Part shown: positions 1 to 5,850 of the stretch, in pieces
Layout of the letters: every line of letters begins with the position of its first letter
How positions within the stretch are numbered: position 1 is the stretch's first letter
NCBI GenBank assembly: GCA_011389605.1
Contig: JAABTZ010000147.1
Location: 1 to 7,537, forward strand
Direction: 5' to 3'
From: Desulfobacteraceae bacterium
Lineage (GTDB): Bacteria; Desulfobacterota; Desulfobacteria; Desulfobacterales; Desulfosalsimonadaceae
DNA length: 7,537 nt
Notes under the pieces: generated by a model
The model's database searches: none
Told to the model about the DNA's origin: nothing
The model's input: only the letters and a program-made list of their open reading frames with translations
Made by a program: the position numbers and the translations under genes

Positions 1-647
1 GTCAGCTGGCATGCATGCCCGTAACCTCGGCCGAAGGCAGGGCCTACTATGGGGCCATGGCATGCGCGGCCAATTTCGCCTGGGCCAACCGCCAGATATT
101 AATGCACATGGCCGAAGACGTATTTATGTACACCCTGGGTATCAGCCCCCGGGATCTGGGAATGCGGCTTGTATATGACGTTTGCCATAATATTGCAAAA
201 ACAGAAACCCATGAAATAAACGGCCAAAGGCAGAAGGTCTGCGTACACCGAAAAGGCGCCACCCGGGCCCTTGGCCCTGGACATTCCGCCCTTTGCGATG
301 ATTTCCGGCAAACTGGACAGCCCATCCTGATTCCCGGAGACATGGGAACAGCCTCCTATGTGCTTGCAGGGACACAAAAAGCCATGGAAGAGACATTTGC
401 TTCCACCTGCCACGGTGCCGGAAGGATTCTTAGCAGAAAGGCATCAAAAAAGGCTGCACAAGGAAGGCACCTGCACGATGAGCTTGAAAAAATGGGTGTT
501 TTGGCAAGGGCCTCGGGCCGGGGTACCATGGCAGAAGAGATGCCCGAAGCCTACAAGGATATTAATGAAGTGGTCAACGTGGTTCACGGATCAGGAATAT
601 CGAAAAAAGTGGCAAAACTCAGGCCCGTTGCAGTAATAAAGGGATAA
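1..647 (+). CDS. rtcB: RNA-splicing ligase RtcB, C-terminal part (5' end outside window)
   Basis: RtcB joins RNA 2',3'-cyclic phosphate or 3'-phosphate ends to 5'-OH ends in a GTP- and Mn-dependent reaction, in tRNA splicing or RNA repair. The frame is open to the left edge (first whole codon at 3, reading QLAC), so the ATG at 15 is internal and not the start. About 214 residues are visible. Family motifs appear in order: AANFAWANRQ, DVCHNIAK, HRKGATRA, GDMGTASYVL, CHGAGR, and a C-terminal VIKG. Spacing agrees with the 481-residue Pyrococcus enzyme: the guanylylated His (His404) is the codon at 411-413, with exactly 77 residues after it; the metal-ligand His (His329) is at 186-188; Lys351 is at 252-254; Lys480 is the penultimate codon. 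The earlier ligands (Asp95, Cys98, His203, His234) would lie upstream of the window. The visible part looks intact and functional. Co-transcription with the next gene is unlikely given the 235-bp gap and the large palindrome in it. Confidence 0.96.
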   Translation, partial: QLACMPVTSAEGRAYYGAMACAANFAWANRQILMHMAEDVFMYTLGISPRDLGMRLVYDVCHNIAKTETHEINGQRQKVCVHRKGATRALGPGHSALCDDFRQTGQPILIPGDMGTASYVLAGTQKAMEETFASTCHGAGRILSRKASKKAAQGRHLHDELEKMGVLARASGRGTMAEEMPEAYKDINEVVNVVHGSGISKKVAKLRPVAVIKG

Positions 648-675
648 TGGCAGAATCATATGGAAATCAATGCTT

Positions 676-729
676 GATGGCACCGTAAAAAGTCTGATTT
701 CAGATGGGACCGTAAAAAGTTCAAGATCA
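676..729. repeat. Tandem 27-bp direct repeat at left end of the palindromic element
   Basis: Two adjoining 27-bp units (676-702, 703-729) share a core of the form gatggNaccgtaaaaagt. The first 18 positions differ only at the N (C in unit 1, G in unit 2), and the last four bases of each unit (t.ca pattern) partly agree. Each unit can pair with the right end of the element: unit 1 matches best at the outer tip, and unit 2 matches further inward (703-728 against 803-828, 23 of 26 complementary, with two of the three mismatches becoming G-U pairs in RNA). Confidence 0.75.
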
Positions 730-735
730 AGGCTT

Positions 736-794
736 GCGCGATTTTGAAGAATGCAGAGTACTTAGCCGTACGTGAAATTCTTCAGAAATCGCGC
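736..794. repeat. Central imperfect palindrome (hairpin) of the intergenic element
   Basis: The left arm 736-752 (17 nt) and right arm 777-794 (18 nt) are complementary throughout except for one bulged base. The loop 753-776 contains the short palindrome cgtacg (767-772). In RNA or single-stranded DNA this would form a stable stem-loop at the centre of the larger element. It lacks a following T-run, so it is not a standard intrinsic terminator, although it could slow transcription leaving rtcB. Confidence 0.7.
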
Positions 795-865
795 GTAACG
801 CAGATATTGGACTTTTTACGGTTCCATCAATGGTTAATACCATCGGGCATTAACATCAGGCCATA

Positions 866-872
866 GGGGAGG
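866..872 (+). promoter_or_regulatory. Ribosome binding site that fixes the TTG start of the phosphomutase gene
   Basis: A strong Shine-Dalgarno sequence (ggggagg) ends 10 nt before the TTG at 883. No in-frame ATG lies near it: the first internal Met is residue 35, well inside the conserved N-terminal domain. The protein from TTG begins MNPAIFREYDIR, the usual beginning for this family, so the TTG start is well supported. Confidence 0.75.
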
Positions 873-882
873 AAAAACAGCT

Positions 883-2241
883 TTGAATCCGGCAATCTTC
901 AGGGAATACGATATTCGTGCAATTGCTGACAAGGACCTTACAGATAAAGACGTTTACAAACTGGGAAGGGCCATAGGAACATACATGGCCGGGCACGGCT
1001 GTACCAATTTGAGCGTGGGCCGGGACTGCCGGCTTACATCGGATCGCTATTGCAAAAATCTCATAAGCGGCCTTACCGAATCAGGGTGCGGGGTTACAGA
1101 TATCGGAGTATGCCCCACACCCGTGCTTTATTTCTCCATACGGCACCTGCGGACCGAAGGCGGGGTAATGGTTACAGCCAGCCACAATCCACCGGAATAC
1201 AACGGTTTTAAAATATGCAAAGGCATTGACTCGGTACACGGGGAGCAGATCCAGATAATCCGGGATATTGCTGAAAAGGGCGAATTTACTCAAGGAAAAG
1301 CAGCTGTCTTACAGGCAGATGCCGTGGGGCCTTATCAGGAATACATAAGAAACAACATCAACATCGAGCGCCCCATGCGCGTGGGCATTGACGCGGGAAA
1401 CGGCACGGGCGGGGTTGTAGCAGTGCCTCTTATAAAAAGCCTGGGCTGTGAGGTCTGTGATATTTACTGCGAGATGGACGGCCGCTTTCCCAATCATGAA
1501 GCCGATCCCACTGTGATAGACAATATGACAGAGCTTTCAGCCCTTGTAAGAAACCGGCAGCTTGATCTCGGCATCGGCTATGACGGCGACGGCGACCGCA
1601 TTGGCGTGGTTGATGAAAAGGGGCACATCATTTACGGCGATCAGCTCATGATAATTTTTGCCAGGGAAATCCTGCAGCGTAAACCCGGTGCTGCATTTAT
1701 TTCCGAGGTCAAATGCTCAAAAACCATGTATGACGACATAGAAAAGCACGGCGGCCGTGCTGTCATGTGGAAAACAGGCCACTCGCTTATCAAGGAGAAA
1801 ATGAAGGAGGAAAAAGCTGAACTGGCCGGCGAGATGAGCGGCCACATGTTTTTTGCAGACAGATACTTTGGATTCGACGATGCCATTTACGCCTCCTGCC
1901 GGCTGCTTGAAATCCTGTCATCCACGGGCCAGACCATTGAAGAACTTCTTTTGGGAGTACCCGACACTTTCAGTACCCCGGAAATCCGTGTAGACTGCCC
2001 GGATCAGGTCAAGTTTGAAGTTGTGCAAAAAGCCAGAAAAGTCCTGGAGCAGCAATTTAAGATCATTGATATCGACGGGGTAAGAATTGTATTTGAAGAC
2101 GGATGGGGGCTTGTCCGGGCTTCCAATACCCAGCCGGCCCTGGTCATGCGCTTTGAGGCCTTTTCCGAAAAGCGCCTGGAGGAGATCAGAAACACGGTGG
2201 AAAACACCATTGCACTTATCAACGATGAAATGAGAGGCTAA
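883..2241 (+). CDS. Phosphomannomutase/phosphoglucomutase (alpha-D-phosphohexomutase)
   Basis: This cytosolic enzyme interconverts hexose 6-phosphate and 1-phosphate (mannose and/or glucose) through a phosphoserine intermediate, supplying precursors of GDP-mannose or UDP-glucose for LPS, exopolysaccharide and storage glycans. Its 452 residues match the AlgC/ManB type, which is about 450-465. Motifs in order: EYDIR (9-12 region); catalytic-serine loop TASHNPPEYNGFK with phosphoserine Ser100; metal-binding DGDGDR (234-239); KTGHSLIK (297-304); sugar-recognition loop GEMSGH (316-321); phosphate-binding RASNTQP (412-418) in the fourth domain. The GEMSGH form fits dual PMM/PGM specificity and argues against phosphoglucosamine mutase (GlmM). 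Start is TTG with a strong ribosome binding site 10 nt upstream. The gene is flanked by a 235-bp and a 169-bp gap, so it may be transcribed on its own. All key residues are present. Whether mannose or glucose is the main substrate cannot be read from the sequence; algC, manB and cpsG are names used for such genes. Confidence 0.95.
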   Translation: MNPAIFREYDIRAIADKDLTDKDVYKLGRAIGTYMAGHGCTNLSVGRDCRLTSDRYCKNLISGLTESGCGVTDIGVCPTPVLYFSIRHLRTEGGVMVTASHNPPEYNGFKICKGIDSVHGEQIQIIRDIAEKGEFTQGKAAVLQADAVGPYQEYIRNNINIERPMRVGIDAGNGTGGVVAVPLIKSLGCEVCDIYCEMDGRFPNHEADPTVIDNMTELSALVRNRQLDLGIGYDGDGDRIGVVDEKGHIIYGDQLMIIFAREILQRKPGAAFISEVKCSKTMYDDIEKHGGRAVMWKTGHSLIKEKMKEEKAELAGEMSGHMFFADRYFGFDDAIYASCRLLEILSSTGQTIEELLLGVPDTFSTPEIRVDCPDQVKFEVVQKARKVLEQQFKIIDIDGVRIVFEDGWGLVRASNTQPALVMRFEAFSEKRLEEIRNTVENTIALINDEMRG

Positions 2242-2273
2242 ATGTTTGCGTCTCCGCCATGAGACATTTAGCC
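2236..2273 (+). other. Hairpin overlapping the phosphomutase stop codon
   Basis: The segment ggctaaat (2236-2243), which contains the TAA stop, pairs with atttagcc (2266-2273), and gtctc (2250-2254) pairs with gagac (2261-2265) around a 6-nt loop. That gives 13 base pairs with a one-sided 6-nt bulge (2244-2249). No T-run follows, so it is not a canonical intrinsic terminator. It could protect the 3' end of the mRNA, act as a Rho-linked or weak terminator, or be a remnant of a repeat. The rest of the gap to serA (2274-2398) shows nothing I can name. Confidence 0.5.
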
Positions 2274-2410
2274 GCAATCTTGCGAAAAGTAGCAGGATCC
2301 CTTAAAGTCAACTGGATTTCCAAATCAATTTCAGATAAATGGTGGCTGGAGGGAAAACAGTTGCCAATCTTTTCTGAAACTGAATCTGTAAATATTTTGG
2401 AGGCCTTTTA

Positions 2411-3991
2411 ATGAAAGTACTTGTCAGTGACAATCTGGGGGAAGCCGGCATTGAAATATTTAAGGCAGAAGGCCTTGATGTGGATGTCAAAACCGGGCTT
2501 GCCCCCGAAGAATTAAAATCCATCATCGGGCCATATCATGCCCTGGTGATCCGCAGCGCCACCCGGGTGACAGCAGACCTGCTGGAAGCTGCCGAAAACC
2601 TGAAAGTGGTGGGCCGTGCCGGCATAGGCCTGGACAATGTTGATATACCTGCTGCCACGCGAAAGGGAGTGGTGGTAATGAACACTCCCGGGGGCAACGT
2701 GGTGACCACCGCAGAGCACACCGTGTCAATGATGCTTTCCCTTACCCGCAATATCCCCCAGGGCACGGCATCGCTAAAAGCAGGCCGCTGGGACAAAAAA
2801 AAGCTCATGGGACGTGAAATCTGCGATAAGACCCTGGGAGTTATCGGCTTTGGCAAAATAGGATCTATAGTGGCCGACCGGGCCCGCGGGCTGAAAATGC
2901 GGGTGCTGGTCTATGACCCCGTGGTCCAGGATGAAACCATTGCCAAGCAGGGTTTTGAAAGCGTTCGGCTTGAAGATCTCTATGCCCGCTCGGATTACAT
3001 AACCATTCATGTGCCAAAAAACAAGGATACGGCAAACATGATCAACCAGCAGGCCATTGCACGTATGAAAGACGGGGTTATGATCATCAATTGTGCCAGG
3101 GGCGGAATTGTTGATGAAGACGCCCTGTACGAAGCAATCTGCTCGGGCAAGGTTGCCGGCGCGGCCTTGGATGTTTTTGCAGCTGAACCGCCTCCTTCAG
3201 ATCTTGCTCTCTTTGAGCTGGACAGTGTGATCGCAACACCCCACCTGGGTGCCTCAACCTTTGAAGCCCAGACCAACGTGGCAGTGGCAGTGGCCAACCA
3301 GATCGTGGAATATCTTAAGCACAACAACCTTGTCAACGCTGTCAACGTGCCATCCATCTCAGGCAGGGCCCTTGAGCAGCTTCGACCGTTTATCGACCTT
3401 GCAGAAAAAATGGGCAGACTCCAGGCCCAGTTTATAACCGGCCAGTTAAAGGAAATCCATATTCAATATAATGGAGATTTCCTCGGATACGACCTGATGC
3501 CTGTGACCACAGCCTTTATACAGGGATTGCTGGGATATCGCCTGGGTGATGAGGTAAATGCCGTAAATGCCAATTATATTGCCAGGGAGCGGGGTATTAA
3601 AATAACTGAATCAAGCTCCCCGGAAACGACGGAATTTCTTCACATGATTGGCACAAAGGTTATCGGCACGGAAAAAACCTCGACGGTTGCCGGAACCATT
3701 TTCGGAAAGTGTGATCCGCGTATCGTCAGAATTGATGATTTCCGTATTGAAATAATTCCCCAGGGCCACCTGGCACTGATCCACAACCACGATCAGCCGG
3801 GAGCCATTGGCAGCATAGGCACGGTGCTTGGCGAAAACAACATCAATATATCCAGGATGCAGGTGGGCCTGGAAGTTGGCGGAGAGCACAATATTATCCT
3901 TCTGCGAACCGATACCCCTATTGCCGATGACATTGTGGATGCACTGAGGGCCCTGCCCAAGGTAATATCGGTTATGACTCTGGAACTTTAA
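2411..3991 (+). CDS. serA: D-3-phosphoglycerate dehydrogenase (long form with ACT domain)
   Basis: SerA catalyses the first step of serine synthesis, oxidising 3-phosphoglycerate to 3-phosphohydroxypyruvate with NAD in the cytosol. At 526 residues it matches the long form (about 525-530). Layout: N-terminal substrate-binding part (1-98) with GRAGIGLDNVD (68-78); Rossmann NAD-binding fold with GFGKIG (146-151) and the cofactor-selecting acid at Asp169 in YDP; catalytic Arg230 (NCARGG), Glu259 (AAEPP) and His278 (PHLGAST); an allosteric-substrate-binding type domain (about 315-445); a C-terminal ACT domain (about 453-526) with HNHDQPGAIGSIG and NINISRMQVG. In this family the ACT domain usually binds serine for feedback inhibition, so control at enzyme level is likely. 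The ATG at 2411 follows ggagg (2399-2403) by 7 nt. It is the first gene of a close-packed set; the DUF1844 gene follows after 23 bp. No defect is seen. Confidence 0.97.
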   Translation: MKVLVSDNLGEAGIEIFKAEGLDVDVKTGLAPEELKSIIGPYHALVIRSATRVTADLLEAAENLKVVGRAGIGLDNVDIPAATRKGVVVMNTPGGNVVTTAEHTVSMMLSLTRNIPQGTASLKAGRWDKKKLMGREICDKTLGVIGFGKIGSIVADRARGLKMRVLVYDPVVQDETIAKQGFESVRLEDLYARSDYITIHVPKNKDTANMINQQAIARMKDGVMIINCARGGIVDEDALYEAICSGKVAGAALDVFAAEPPPSDLALFELDSVIATPHLGASTFEAQTNVAVAVANQIVEYLKHNNLVNAVNVPSISGRALEQLRPFIDLAEKMGRLQAQFITGQLKEIHIQYNGDFLGYDLMPVTTAFIQGLLGYRLGDEVNAVNANYIARERGIKITESSSPETTEFLHMIGTKVIGTEKTSTVAGTIFGKCDPRIVRIDDFRIEIIPQGHLALIHNHDQPGAIGSIGTVLGENNINISRMQVGLEVGGEHNIILLRTDTPIADDIVDALRALPKVISVMTLEL

Positions 3992-4014
3992 CAAATTAAG
4001 GGAGAAGGCCGGAT

Positions 4015-4317
4015 ATGATGGAAAATGACAAAAGAGCCGACAAGAAGGAAGACTACAGGTACGTGATGCCGGAAATTAATTTCATCACCTTTCTTTTGTC
4101 GCTTAATTCTTCTGCGCTTGTCCACCTGGGCCAGCAACCGGACCCCGGCAGCGGAGACACGGCAAAAAACCTGGCCGTTGCCAAGCAGACCATCGACGTT
4201 ATCGCCATGCTTGAAGAAAAGACTCAGGGCAACCTGACTCAGGAAGAAAAGCGGTTATTGACAAACGTTTTATATGAGTTACGTTTGTTGTACGTAAAAG
4301 AAACCGAGGAAAAATAA
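4015..4317 (+). CDS. DUF1844 family protein, function unknown
   Basis: This is a 100-residue protein with no signal peptide and no convincing membrane segment, so it is probably cytosolic. After a charged, variable N-terminus (about 1-17) comes the conserved core: MPEINFITFLLSLNSSALVHLGQ, then a short PDPGSGD turn, a helix NLAVAKQTIDVIAMLEEKT, and a final acidic, leucine-rich helix (about 78-97) that may pack against the first. This pattern is what I know as DUF1844, a small family frequent in deltaproteobacteria whose role is not established to my knowledge. The start can be ATG 4015 or the adjacent ATG 4018; ggagaagg (4001-4008) serves either. It lies 23 bp after serA and 54 bp before htrA, so co-transcription is likely, but the neighbours do not point to one process. 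The middle hydrophobic stretch (about residues 23-38) is short and polar-interrupted, so a peripheral membrane role is possible but unsupported. Confidence 0.85.
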   Translation: MMENDKRADKKEDYRYVMPEINFITFLLSLNSSALVHLGQQPDPGSGDTAKNLAVAKQTIDVIAMLEEKTQGNLTQEEKRLLTNVLYELRLLYVKETEEK

Positions 4318-4328
4318 CGTCGCTTTTC

Positions 4329-4345
4329 CGGGTTTAAAAAACCCG
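4329..4345 (+). other. Short hairpin between the DUF1844 gene and htrA
   Basis: cgggttt (4329-4335) and aaacccg (4339-4345) form a perfect 7-bp stem with a 3-nt A loop. No T-run follows, and the htrA ribosome binding site begins 10 nt later. It is more likely an mRNA processing or stability element, or chance, than a terminator. It might adjust htrA output relative to the upstream genes. Confidence 0.4.
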
Positions 4346-4371
4346 CAAATGAACAAGGAGGCCAAGTCAGC

Positions 4372-5841
4372 ATGAACTTCCAAGCAAATTCCGCCCGACG
4401 ACTTCATATTACCATTGCAATTGTTTTGCTTAGTGCAGCCGGACTGCTTTTTATGCCAAGATTGCATGCCACCTCTGCTGCAAGCAGTAAACCGGAACAG
4501 GGGCCCATGGTGCCCGCAAATTTTACCGAACTGGCAGAAAAGGCCGGGTCTGCGGTGGTCAACATCCGGACTGTTAAAACCATTGAAAATCAAGGGCAGG
4601 TGTTCCGGCATTTCTTCGGCCCTCAGGATCCCGGCAGCCGCAGTCCGTTTGACGAGTTCTTTGAACGTTTTTTCGAGCAGAACGATCCCCGTGAATTTAA
4701 GCAAAGAAGTCTTGGGTCGGGATTTATTCTGAATCGTGAAGGCTACATTGTGACAAACAATCACGTGATTGAAAATGCAGATCAGGTTCAGGTAAAGCTT
4801 AAAAACGGCAATGAATACGATGCCGAGATAATCGGAACAGATCCGAATACGGACCTTGCCCTTATCAAAATCGAAGCAGACGAAAAACTGCCGACCCTGG
4901 ACCTGGGAGATTCAAAGGCCATTAAGATTGGCGAATGGGTAGTGGCCATAGGCAATCCCTTTGGCCTGGAGCATACAGTGACTGCCGGAATCATCAGCGC
5001 CAAGGGACGGGTTATCGGCGCCGGGCCATATGATGATTTCATTCAGACAGATGCTTCAATTAACCCTGGCAACAGCGGCGGGCCGCTGCTTAACATGAAG
5101 GGTGAAGTAATCGGTATAAACACGGCTATTGTGGCCGGCGGCAAGGGGATAGGATTTGCAATCCCCTCAAATCTGGCACAGGACATCATTGCGCAGTTGA
5201 AACAAAGCGGTGAAGTTACCCGCGGATGGCTTGGTGTCGGCATCCAGGAGTTAAACGATGAGCTCAAGGAATACTACAACGTTGACAGCGGTGTGCTTGT
5301 AAGCCAGGTTTTTCCAGGAGATCCCGCTGACAAGGCAGGGATGAAACCCCATGACATTATTGTCGCCGTCAACGGAAAGGCTGTGGATTCCCCCCGAAAA
5401 CTGTCCCGGGCCGTTGCTGATATGAGCCCCGGAGAAAAAGCCGAGATCAAATTTATCCGGGAGGGCAAAACCCGGACAATGAAAATCGAGCTGGTCAAAA
5501 GGGAAGAAGAAAAGGTGGCGGGACGCAACCGGGGCCAGGCCCCCGGCAGCATGGAAGATGCCGGCCTGGGCATGAATCTGACTGATATAACTCCTGAAAT
5601 TGCCAAACAATACAACCTGGAAGATACCCGGGGCGTGATTGTCAGTCAGGTCGCCCAGAAGAGCAAAGCAGCCGAGGCCGGATTTCAGAAAGGCGACATC
5701 ATACGCGAGGTCAACCGGACAAAAATCGATTCCGTAAAGGACGTTCAGGAAATAATCAAGGATGCGGAAAAAGGAGATGTTTTGTCCTTTTTCGTGATAC
5801 GGCCGTATAAAGGCATTACAATAATTAAACTGACCAAATAA
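4372..5841 (+). CDS. htrA: Periplasmic Do/HtrA-type serine endoprotease (DegP/DegQ/MucD family)
   Basis: This is an envelope quality-control protease that degrades misfolded periplasmic proteins and can act as a chaperone. Of 489 residues, about 1-35 form a signal peptide: RR at 9-10, a hydrophobic run ITIAIVLLSAAGLLF, and a likely cut after LHA or TSA. There is no lipobox Cys. A Phe-rich loop (about 78-103, FFGP and DEFFERFF) resembles the LA loop used in oligomer control. The trypsin-like domain carries the triad His131 (TNNHVI), Asp161 (NTDLALIKI) and Ser235 (NPGNSGGPLL). Two PDZ domains follow: about 284-376 (RGWLGVGIQ at its start) and about 395-487 (GVIVSQV, GDIIREVNRTKI). Two PDZ domains and this length fit DegP/DegQ/MucD rather than single-PDZ DegS. 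The start ATG has aaggagg (4355-4361) 10 nt upstream. I see no clear stress-sigma promoter directly before it; it probably shares the serA transcript. All catalytic residues are intact. Confidence 0.96.
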   Translation: MNFQANSARRLHITIAIVLLSAAGLLFMPRLHATSAASSKPEQGPMVPANFTELAEKAGSAVVNIRTVKTIENQGQVFRHFFGPQDPGSRSPFDEFFERFFEQNDPREFKQRSLGSGFILNREGYIVTNNHVIENADQVQVKLKNGNEYDAEIIGTDPNTDLALIKIEADEKLPTLDLGDSKAIKIGEWVVAIGNPFGLEHTVTAGIISAKGRVIGAGPYDDFIQTDASINPGNSGGPLLNMKGEVIGINTAIVAGGKGIGFAIPSNLAQDIIAQLKQSGEVTRGWLGVGIQELNDELKEYYNVDSGVLVSQVFPGDPADKAGMKPHDIIVAVNGKAVDSPRKLSRAVADMSPGEKAEIKFIREGKTRTMKIELVKREEEKVAGRNRGQAPGSMEDAGLGMNLTDITPEIAKQYNLEDTRGVIVSQVAQKSKAAEAGFQKGDIIREVNRTKIDSVKDVQEIIKDAEKGDVLSFFVIRPYKGITIIKLTK

Positions 5842-5850
5842 CCAGTACCC

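Larger units (their letters stand above)
674..830. repeat. 157-bp MITE-like or palindromic intergenic element with terminal inverted repeats
   Basis: The ends are 21-nt inverted repeats (674-694 and 810-830) with one mismatch; the left end begins ttgatggcaccg and the right end finishes cggttccatcaa. Inside is a second inverted pair, 736-752 against 777-794, starting gcgcgattt, that matches except for one extra base and encloses a 24-nt loop (753-776). The left end is tandemly duplicated as two 27-bp units (676-702 and 703-729; 21 of 27 identical). The element holds no open reading frame of useful length and fills most of the rtcB to phosphomutase gap. No clear target-site duplication flanks it. 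The structure suits a non-autonomous mobile element (MITE) or a REP/BIME-like palindrome, moved by a transposase encoded elsewhere. A structured RNA is the alternative. The geometry is seen directly; mobility is inference. Confidence 0.7.

Noticed and set aside
15..17. ATG near the left edge as the start of a short RtcB
   Set aside because: The frame stays open to the left edge with family residues (QLAC) before this ATG, and the missing metal-ligand residues must be upstream, so this is the tail of a longer gene.
674..830. The repeats before the phosphomutase gene as a CRISPR array
   Set aside because: Only two direct units abut without spacers and the rest is inverted, so this is a palindromic element and not a CRISPR array.
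2309..2379. Interleaved inverted repeats before serA (caactg/cagttg and tttcaga/tctgaaa) that could suggest a pseudoknot or riboswitch
   Set aside because: The arms are only 6-7 bp, widely spaced, and match no riboswitch class I know in this region. Matches this short are expected by chance in 170 bp.
2361..2394. Candidate serA promoter with ttgcca and taaata boxes
   Set aside because: The spacing is 22 bp, too long for a standard sigma-70 promoter, and no better pairing was found.
4279..4764. Antisense open frame of 161 codons across the DUF1844-htrA gap
   Set aside because: It lies opposite the end of the DUF1844 gene and the HtrA signal peptide and protease start, has no recognisable motif, and has no clear ribosome site that would outweigh the + strand genes.
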